Part shown: one piece after another, positions 55,955 to 64,000 of the stretch
Position numbering within the stretch: position 1 is the first letter of the stretch
How the letters are laid out: the number at the start of each line of letters is the position of its first letter
NCBI RefSeq assembly: GCF_964340395.1
Contig: NC_135551.1
Location: forward strand, 876,001-940,000
Direction: 5' to 3'
Source: Glandiceps talaboti
Taxonomy: Eukaryota; Hemichordata; Enteropneusta; Spengelidae
Length of the DNA: 64,000 nucleotides
Notes under the pieces: generated by a model
What the model saw: only the letters and a program-made list of their open reading frames with translations
What the model was told of the DNA's origin: nothing
Databases searched by the model: none
Translations under genes and position numbers: made by a program

Positions 55955-56945
55955 CGACTGTGAATCAACCAAACTTTGTTTATTGGCCGACAGTTTACAT
56001 GTAAAGTTAAACGTCATGAACGTGTCTTGCCATTTCCAAAATGCAAATATTTGGCAGGTAAAAATAATTAAAATAATTACAACTTTAATTTGGCTTCAGA
56101 CTTTGCATTATGTTTTTCGTATCTTTCTCCGTTTTACATGTAAATCCGAAAAGGTTCTCTCTGGTCATGCCAGTGGTTAGCCCTGCTTACATACGACAGG
56201 CGGTGCACAAGTCTATATTGCTGACTTGACTCTAAACAAATAGTAGGGACAATTGTCAGAATCGAGTCCCAGATTACTCCGTATGCAAGCACGACTCGTC
56301 AGTGATCATACCGGGACTGCTTTGAGTACGAGCGAGGTGAGGCATGTTGAGGTAATTTGTTGAGAATTATAAATATTGTGAAATGTCAAGTACAAGGTTT
56401 AAATACAATGGAATGATGAAAAAAAATTGGCCGAGTCTGCTGACAGGCGCCGGTCAAAAGAAACTCTGTAAATTAAAATATCAGACGATGTTATGTCTAC
56501 TACAACTAGCACAAGTTGAATGTTGTTGACTTGGTAAATTTGTTAGAAAATTGAAATTCGAATTGCCTCAAAGTTATTTTAGATCCCTAGTTTATTTCAT
56601 TCATCATTAACATTTTCCAGGGTTAAAGCTGTAAGACACTGGAATTATTTATAGCCAACCTCAAAAATCCTCTTTTTTTCTTTTTCTTGTGTGCATTTCC
56701 CAGTCATTATTTTTCTGAGATTTTGTGTAATTTTTCATAACAGTAGATTTTTTAAATAAAATGGTGACTATGGTATAAAAGTACAATACATTACCAACTT
56801 TCTGTGTAAAATGTGTTTTATAGTGAGACATCATATGAAACCGCTAACCACTTTATTACATCGCTAAAACAAAACTGCATAGTGAAGAGCTGCCAAGAAC
56901 TGAACCACTTCTACATGTTACCAAAATAAAAAATTAATTTTAAAA
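55955..56945. repeat. Segmental duplication, copy 1 (partner 62998-63845)
   Basis: Shared landmarks in order: TTGGCCGACAGTTTAC, AATGCAAATATTTGGCA, AATTAAAATAATTACAACTT, GTAAATCCGAAAAGGTTCTC, CATACCGGGACTGCTTTGAG, TTGGCCGAGTCTGCTGACAG, TTAAAGCTGTAAGACACTGG and GTCGCTTGTT. This copy has about 140 extra bp at 56168-56300. The two copies are in the same orientation on either side of the 24-bp minisatellite. Confidence 0.9.
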
Positions 56946-57126
56946 TTAAAAACAACAGCGGAGCTATTCTGACTGATAGGTCGCTTGTTTATTTACCAAA
57001 GCCTATGGTGTGCTTCATTGCTACTGAACTGAACATTGCTCCGGAAACAGCGCTATAGCAATTTCATTGATTAATTGATTGATTTTAGTAGTTATTTATG
57101 ACGTTTCAGTTGGATTTTTTGTCCCC

Positions 57127-60124
57127 CATATCCATGGATAGAGATACTCCCATACCGTTTGATAGCGATACTCCCATACCCATGGATAGAGATACTCCCA
57201 TACCAATGGATAGAGATACTCCCATACCGTTTGATAGAGATACTCCCATACCGTTTGATAGAGATACTCCCATATCGTTTGATAGAGATACTCCCATACC
57301 GTTTGATAGCGATACTCCCATACCCATGGATAGAGATACTCCCATACCCATGGATAGAGATACTCCCATACCAATGGATAGAGATACTCCCATATCGTTT
57401 GATAGCGATACTCCCATACCGTTTGATAGAGATACTCCCATACCCATGGATAGAGATACTCCCATATCGTTTTATAGAGATAGTCCCATACCAATGGATA
57501 GAGATACTCCCATACCCATGGATAGAGATACTCCCATACCGTTTGATAGAGATACTCCCATACCCATGGATAGAGATACTCCCATACCGTTTGATAGAGA
57601 TACTCCCATACCCATGGATAGAGATACTCCCATACCAATGGATAGAGATACTCCCTTACCGTTTGATAGAGATACTCCCATACCAATGGATAGAGATACT
57701 CCCATACCCATGGATAGAGATACTCCCATACCCATGGATAGAGATACTCCCTTACCGTTTGATAGAGATACTCCCATATCGTTTGATAGAGATACTCCCA
57801 TATCGTTTGATAGAGATACTCCCATATCGTTTGATAGAGATACTCCCATACCGTTTGATAGCGATACTCCCATACCCATGGATAGAGATACTCCCATACC
57901 CATGGATAGAGATACTCCCATACCGTTTGAAAGTGATACTCCCATATCGTTTGATAGAGATACTCCCATACCGTTTGATAGAGATACTCCCATACCCATG
58001 GATAGAGATACTCTCATATCGTTTGATAGAGATACTCCCATACCGTTTGATAGAGATACTCCCATACCCATGGATAGAGATACTCCCATACCATTTGATA
58101 GAGATACTCCCATACCAATGGATAGAGATACTCCCATACCGTTTGATAGAGATACTCCCATACCGTTTGATAGAGATACTCCCACACCCATGCATAGAGA
58201 TACTCCCATACCAATGGATAGAGATACTCCCTTACCGTTTGATAGAGATACTCCCATACCGTTTGATAGAGATACTCCCATACCCATGGATAGAGATACT
58301 CCTATACCGTTTGATAGAGATACTCCCATACCGTTTGATAGAGATACTCCCATACCGTTTGATAGAGATACTCCCATACCCATGGATAGAGATACTCCCA
58401 TACCATTTGATAGAGATACTCCCATACCCATGGATAGAGATACTCCCATACCATTTGATAGAGATACTCCCATACCGTTTGATAGAGATACTCCCATACC
58501 CATGGATAGAGATACTCCCTTACCATTTGATAGAGATACTCCCATACCCATGGATAGAGATACTCCCATACCAATGGATAGAGATACTCCCATACCAATG
58601 GATAGAGATACTCCATACCCATGGATAGAGATACTCCCATACCAATGGATAGAGATACTCACATACCAATGGATAGAGATACTCCCATACCGTTTGATAG
58701 CGATACTCCCATACCCATGGGTAGAGATACTCCCATACCAATGGATAGAGATACTCCCATACCATTTGATAGAGATATTCCCATACCCATGGATAGAGAT
58801 ACTCCCATACCGTTTGATAGAGATACTCCCATACCGTTTGATAGAGATACTCGCATACCGTTTGATAGAGATACTCCCATACCCATGGATAGAGATACTC
58901 CCATATCGTTTGATAGAGATACTCCCATACCAATGGATAGAGATACTCCCATACCCATGGATAGAGATACTCCCATACCCATGGATAGAGATACTCCCAT
59001 ATCGTTTGATAGAGATACTCCCATACCCATGGATAGAGATACTCCCATACCCATGGATAGAGATACTCCCATATCGTTTGATAGAGATACTCCCATATCG
59101 TTTGATAGAGATACTCCCATATCGTTTGATAGAGATACTCCCATATCGTTTGATAGAGATACTCCCATATCGTTTGATAGAGATACTCCCATATCGTTTG
59201 ATAGAGATACTCCCATATCGTTTGATAGAGATACTCCCATATCGTTTGATAGAGATACTCCCATACCGTTTGATAGAGATACTCGCATACCGTTTGATAG
59301 AGATACTCCCATACCCATGGATAGAGATACTCCCATATCGTTTGATAGAGATACTCCCATACCAATGGATAGAGATACTCCCATACCCATGGATAGAGAT
59401 ACTCCCATACCCATGGATAGAGATACTCCCATATCGTTTGATAGAGATACTCCCATACCCATGGATAGAGATACTCCCATACCCATGGATAGAGATACTC
59501 CCATATCGTTTGATAGAGATACTCCCATATCGTTTGATAGAGATACTCCCATATCGTTTGATAGAGATACTCCCATATCGTTTGATAGAGATACTCCCAT
59601 ATCGTTTGATAGAGATACTCCCATATCGTTTGATAGAGATACTCCCATATCGTTTGATAGAGATACTCCCATATCGTTTGATAGAGATACTCCCATACCG
59701 TTTGATAGAGATACTCCCATACCGTTTGATAGAGATACTCCCATACCGTTTGATAGAGATACTCCCATATCGTTTGATAGAGATACTCCCATATCGTTTG
59801 ATAGAGATACTCCCATATCGTTTGATAGAGATACTCCCATATCGTTTGATAGAGATACTCCCATACCGTTTGATAGAGATACTCCCATACCGTTTGATAG
59901 AGATACTCCCATATCGTTTGATAGAGATACTCCCATACCCATGGATAGAGATACTCCCATATCGTTTGATAGAGATACTCCCATACCATTTGATAGAGAT
60001 ACTCCCATATTGTTTGATAGAGATACTCCCATACCATTTGATAGAGATACTCCCATATCATTTGATAGAGATACTCCCATATCATTTGATAGAGATACTC
60101 CCATACCGTTTGATAGAGATACTC
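57127..60124. repeat. 24-bp minisatellite, about 125 units, in intron 2 of the F-box gene
   Basis: GATAGAGATACTCCCATA is joined to a variable hexamer: CCCATG, CCGTTT, TCGTTT, CCAATG or CCATTT. The period is divisible by three and most frames lack stops, so five reading frames stay open for 400-1014 codons (one reads DRDTPIPM repeatedly). A one-base loss near 58612 shifts the phase without compensation. An 18-unit block (432 bp) is duplicated: the rare TCGCATACCG variant occurs at 58851 and 59283 with the same neighbours. It lies between exons 2 and 3, so it is not protein coding in this gene. Confidence 0.95.
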
Positions 60125-60136
60125 TTAATGGAAGTA

Positions 60137-60181
60137 TTTTAGGGATTGATATCATAAATAATTTGATATCAATCCCTAAAA
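60137..60181. repeat. Perfect 18-bp stem hairpin at the minisatellite end
   Basis: TTTTAGGGATTGATATCA (60137-60154) and its exact reverse complement (60164-60181) are separated by a 9-nt loop, TAAATAATT. It begins 12 bp after the last minisatellite unit. Confidence 0.95.
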
Positions 60182-60912
60182 ATCCTTATTCAAAATTACA
60201 AAGACTATTATAACAGTATGTCTTTTTTGTTAGTGAACTCGAAAAGCAAGGTTCTGTTGAGAAGGTTTTACCAAAAAAGCCAAAGGGAGATTTAAATTCT
60301 TTCTTAGGTGAGAAAAAACAGAATCAAGATCACTTTCAGGTCAAGACCTACTGGTTCAAATACCCCCCCCCCCCCCCCCCCCCCCCGCCAAAATTACCTG
60401 TTCTTCTTAAAGAGAAGTAGGCATATATATTTATGAATATTTATAAGCACATCTCAGCAGATGGGGTCAGCCAATCATAAAGAGGTAATTTCATAATGGA
60501 CATTGGTGTATCCATGGTGGAATAAGATCATCGCTAGGTGACGTAATCTAATAATGGCTTTTGAATACACATACATGTATATGTTGATCATTGTAGGTGA
60601 GAGGGGAAATCAAATTCAAAATCCCCAATTGCCTGGATTCTATTCTACATACTGTGATGAAGAATGTGATTTGCAATCATTAAGTTAAAAGTATTAGTTC
60701 CAACAGAGTAGATAGTGCCTTAATTTGCCATGGTAACAAACAGGGGCAAATCATACAAAATTCACATGGTCTAGACTATTATGCATTAAACCTTATTTTT
60801 CTTTTAGGAACCCTGGTAAAAAGAGACCTGAGAACTATTACAAACCATTCTCAAATCAGCAGAGGTTAATTGTTGTATATTTATTGGAATGTTTGTAAAT
60901 ATCATTCATTTT
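60182..60912. other. Intron 2 sequence with a C-run
   Basis: A C22-23 run lies at 60364-60386. The segment 60790-60840 (CTTTTAGGAACCCTGGTAAA and AAGAGACCTGAGAACTATTA) is repeated at 62947-62997, directly next to segmental duplication copy 2. No gene. Confidence 0.6.
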
Positions 60913-60959
60913 TAGCACAACTGAACTGAGGTTCAGTAGTGCTATAGGGATCGCCCGGC

Positions 60960-60993
<34 letters not shown>

Positions 60994-62315
60994 GTGTGTG
61001 TGTGTGTATGTGTGTAAACAACTTAAAGTCAAAAACCGCTGAACCGATTGCCAGGATATTTGGTGGGTCTATTACCTTGGGTGTCTAGTTGAGAAATTGT
61101 TCAAATCAAAATGATCGCATCACAGGTGTGTGATTTGGGTCAAAAAATGTGATTTTTGGTCAAAAAACTTAAACTCAGAAACTACTGGGCAGATTGGTGC
61201 GAAATTTGGTGGGAACATTCTTAAGGGGGTGTAAAGTAAGATTTATTCATGACGGGATAATTCCATCAGTGATATGCAAATTAGGGCTAAAAATGTGTCT
61301 TTTTGGTTGAAAATCTATAATTCCAAAACTACTGAGCAGATTGGGCTGAAATTTAATGGGAATGTATCTAGGAATGTATGGACAAAGAAATATTAAGCAT
61401 ACCATGATTCCATGAGTGATATGCAAATTAGGTGTAAAAATGTTCATTTTTGGTCAAAAACTTATATCTCAAAAAGTACTTGGTCACCGAGTCTGAAACT
61501 TGATGAGATGTTTCTGAGTGTTATTCTTCAAAACATTTTGACAAAATTGGCCCTAGCGACCATGACCACGCCCTTAGCAACAACCAAATGGCAGTATATT
61601 TTGGTCAAATAACAACATCATATGGTAGGCAAATGAGTAAACATTCAAAAAATGTATGCAAATACGTAGCAACCATGACCACGCCCATAGCAACAGCCAA
61701 ACGGTCGTGTATTTCACAAAGATAACAACAGGGATTAACAGACAATTGAATAAACGTTCAAAAAATGTATGCAAATGTGCCTAGCAACAAGGCCACACCC
61801 ATAGCAAGAGCCAAATGATCACATACATGTATATTGCAAAGGTAACAAAGGGGATTAATAGACAATTAAATAAACATTCAAAAAATATATGTAAATATGC
61901 CTAGCAACAAGACCACGCCCATAGCAACAGCCAAATAATCACATATATTGCAAAGATAACAACAGGAATAGAAGACAAATGAATAAACATTCAAAAAATG
62001 TATGCAAGTGTGCCTAGCAACAAGACCACGCCCATAGCAACAGCCAAATGATCACATGTATTGTGAAGATAACAATGGGGATTAATAGACAATTGAATAA
62101 ACATTAAAAAAATGTATGTAAATATGCCTAGCAACAAGACCACATCCATAGCAACAGCCAAATGATAGCATATATCGTAAAGATAGCAATAGGTTGGATA
62201 GGCAACTGGATAGTCATTCACTAAATGAACACTTATTGTTAGCATGGACTACCATATGGATAAACATTTTTAAAAACTGTACAGTTGTGCTACAACGCCA
62301 TTGGCGGTATTTTTA
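60913..62315 (+). repeat. HR1 copy D, complete
   Basis: Hairpin TAGCACAACTGAAC-TGAG-GTTCAGTAGTGCTA, (TCTG)n(TG)n run (60961-61014), three core phrases with GATTGG..GAAATTTGGTGGG spacing, and six tandem units of about 105 bp (61555-62230) with CCTAGCAACAAGACCACGCC. The 3' end is GTACAGTTGTGCTACAACGC, a GCC-ATT-GGC hairpin and a T-run. No TWA-type duplication seen. Best reference copy in the window. Confidence 0.88.
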
Positions 62316-62553
62316 AATATTATAACATATCAACTAATTTGTCATGCTTATGGAATTTACCTATTCTTAAGATAAAGTGAACTGGTAAGTTGTAATAGGT
62401 AATGTTCCCCTCCCCCTAAACTTTAGAAGTGCAGGACAGCAAATCAATCTGAACATTACAAAATGCATGCAAAATACACTTTGCTAATGTATATTGACAT
62501 AATACTTTCTAATTTTCACACAATTATATTGAAATAATGTTTTTTGTTTTCAG

Positions 62554-62793
62554 TTTGACCTGTGGACAGACAATCAACGGAAGCGTTTCCTGGCTGCTAT
62601 CTTTGCCTGCTGTAAACGTTCTCAGTTACAATTCACCCAGGATTGGTTTGCTGATAGAATACCTTTATCAAAGCAGGACTTCACTGTTGTTTTACCCAAA
62701 TTTTTATCCCTCCATGTCTTCTCATTCCTGGATCCTAGAAGTTTATCCAGAGCCTCCATGGCATGCTGGCACTGGAAATTTTTAACAGAACAG
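62554..62793 (+). CDS. FBXO16: FBXO16-like F-box protein, coding exon 3 with the F-box
   Basis: 80 codons between acceptor TTTTCAG and donor CAG|GTAAGT, phase 0 at both ends. FDLWTDNQRKRFLAAIF opens a helical segment. The F-box follows: VVLPKFLSLHVFSFLDPRSL, then SRASMACWHWKFLTEQ, matching the LPxxLxxxIFSFLDPRSLxRxxxVCxxW pattern of FBXO16 and its relatives. This motif binds SKP1. The next exon of the family would start with a DQLW-type segment and is not seen before 64000. The gene therefore spans more than 24 kb and continues to the right. Confidence 0.92.
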
Positions 62794-62997
62794 GTAAGTT
62801 TCTAATAGCATGTTAGTTTCTAATAGCACAGGTTAGAACAGGTTAGTTTCTAGTAGAACAGGTTAGTTTCTTTAAGGCCCGGTTACACAATGCAACTTGA
62901 CAAACAACTCACTAAGCAATTCTTCGCATGCAACGAATGCAGTGAACCTTATCTTTCTTTTAGGAACCCTGGTAAAAAGAGACCTGAGAACTATTAG
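62794..62997. repeat. Short tandem copies of the exon 3 donor region, plus duplicated segment
   Basis: ACAGGTTAGTTTCTA(A/G)TAG-type phrases recur three to four times right after the donor (62791-62872), so several donor-like GTTAGT/GTAAGT sites lie in a row. 62947-62997 is a second copy of 60790-60840. Confidence 0.7.
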
Positions 62998-63604
62998 TAC
63001 TGTGAATCGACCAAACTTTGTTTGTTCAAATTATTGGCCGACAGTTTACGTGTAAACGACATGATCATGTCATGCCATATCAAAAATGCAAATATTTGGC
63101 AAGTAAAAATAATTAAAATAATTACAACTTTAATTTGGCTTCAGACTTTGCATTATGTTTTGCGTATCTTTTCCCCGTTTTACATGTAAATCCGAAAAGG
63201 TTCTCTCTGATCATGATCATGTCAGTGATCATACCGGGACTGCTTTGAGTATGAGTGAGGTGAGGCATGTTGAGGTATTTTGTTGAGAATTATAAATATT
63301 GTGAAATGTCAAGTACAAGGTTTAAATACAATGGAATGATGAAAAAAACTTGGCCGAGTCTGCTGACAGGCGCCAGTCACAAGACACTCCGGAGTGTAAA
63401 TTAAAATATTAGACGATGTTATGTCTACTACAAGTTGAATGTTGTTGACAATTATGGACAGTGTTTTTGGTAAATTTGTTAGAAAATTGAAATTCGAATT
63501 GCCTCAAAATTATTTTAGATCCCTAGTTTATTTCATTCATCATTAAAATTTTCTAGGGTTAAAGCTGTAAGACACTGGAATTATTTATAGCCAACCTCAA
63601 AAAT

Positions 63605-63641
<37 letters not shown>

Positions 63642-63845
63642 ATTTCCCAGTCATTATTTTTCTGAGATTTTGTGTAATTTTCATAACAGTAGATTTTTTT
63701 ATAAAATGGTGACTATGGTATAAAAGTACAATATTTTACCAACTTTCTGTGTAAAATGTGTTTTATAGTGAGACATATGAAACCACTAACCACTTTATTA
63801 CATCGCTACCAAAATAAAAACTAAAAAGAACAGTGGAGCTATTCT
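62998..63845. repeat. Segmental duplication, copy 2 (partner 55955-56945)
   Basis: Same landmarks in the same order as copy 1. Differences include an added TCAAATTATTGGCCGAC variant at the start, a (TG)n expansion at 63607-63640 and loss of about 50 bp near 63808. Spacing between copies is about 7.0 kb. Confidence 0.9.
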
Positions 63846-64000
63846 GACCGATAAGTCGCTTGTTAGTATAAATATTCTATCAAGTGTTTTTGATGTAATT
63901 TTGATTTATCACCATGAGTACCGCTTATCACTGGTATACAATGTCTATGAAGGCAAGACCCTGTGACGAAGCATGTACATGATGCAATTCGTCGCATGCG
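63846..64000. other. End of window, intron 3
   Basis: No exon or repeat recognised; the next F-box gene exon should lie further right. Confidence 0.5.

Noticed and set aside
57098-60142. 1014-codon open frame (and four other 400-500 codon frames) over the 24-bp array
   Set aside because: The period is divisible by three and lacks stops in most frames. A one-base loss near 58612 switches which frame reads DRDTPIPM, and the array lies inside an intron of the F-box gene. No purifying selection is visible.

Overview
This window is animal nuclear DNA, AT-rich and dominated by transposable elements and satellites. It has no bacterial-style gene density, operons or ribosome-binding sites. It contains GT-AG introns, non-LTR and LTR retrotransposons, Mutator-like DNA transposons, microsatellites and minisatellites. 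The mix of FLYWCH-MULE transposase, CR1/Rex1-type LINEs and poly-G-ended MITEs, together with an FBXO16-like gene, suits a marine invertebrate such as a cephalochordate, hemichordate or lophotrochozoan. I cannot fix the species from the sequence.

The one well-supported host gene is an F-box gene resembling FBXO16 on the + strand. It has three phase-0 coding exons: 38796-38999, a 36-nt microexon at 46624-46659, and 62554-62793. It continues beyond the right edge. A promoter-like cluster (X-box-like, inverted CCAAT, NRF1-like and YY1-like motifs) lies at 38475-38551. Everything between 39000 and 62553 is therefore intronic: hairpin-ended repeats, a Harbinger-like MITE, at least five LINE fragments (one LINE inside another) and a 3-kb minisatellite of 24-bp units. 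A weaker candidate host or domesticated-transposon exon is at 7872-8032.

Region 1-15196 is intergenic or repeat DNA. It holds tetranucleotide arrays, a 20-23 bp minisatellite in both orientations, a 34-bp minisatellite (4480-5765), two copies of a hairpin-ended repeat family, and several tandem arrays with units of about 60-120 bp.

Region 15197-36828 is a deep nest of transposons. The outer layer is a decayed Ty3/gypsy element (LTRs, PBS, gag, protease, RT, RNase H, integrase, PPT). Its 5' LTR is split by a 12.7-kb TIR element (15354-28051). That element contains a Harbinger-like MITE, itself split by a 3.3-kb CR1/L2-type LINE. Its right TIR is split by a 6.57-kb Mutator-like element (21223-27790) with a 9-bp target-site duplication and a five-exon FLYWCH-MULE transposase pseudogene. 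A second MITE (34726-36100) sits in the 3' part of the gypsy element. A 542-bp internally deleted relative of the MULE lies nearby at 37359-37900, with its own 9-bp duplication.

Nearly all long open frames outside the F-box exons are transposon relics or frames opened by tandem repeats whose period is a multiple of three. I found no rRNA, tRNA or CRISPR array, and no intact mobile element that looks capable of moving.
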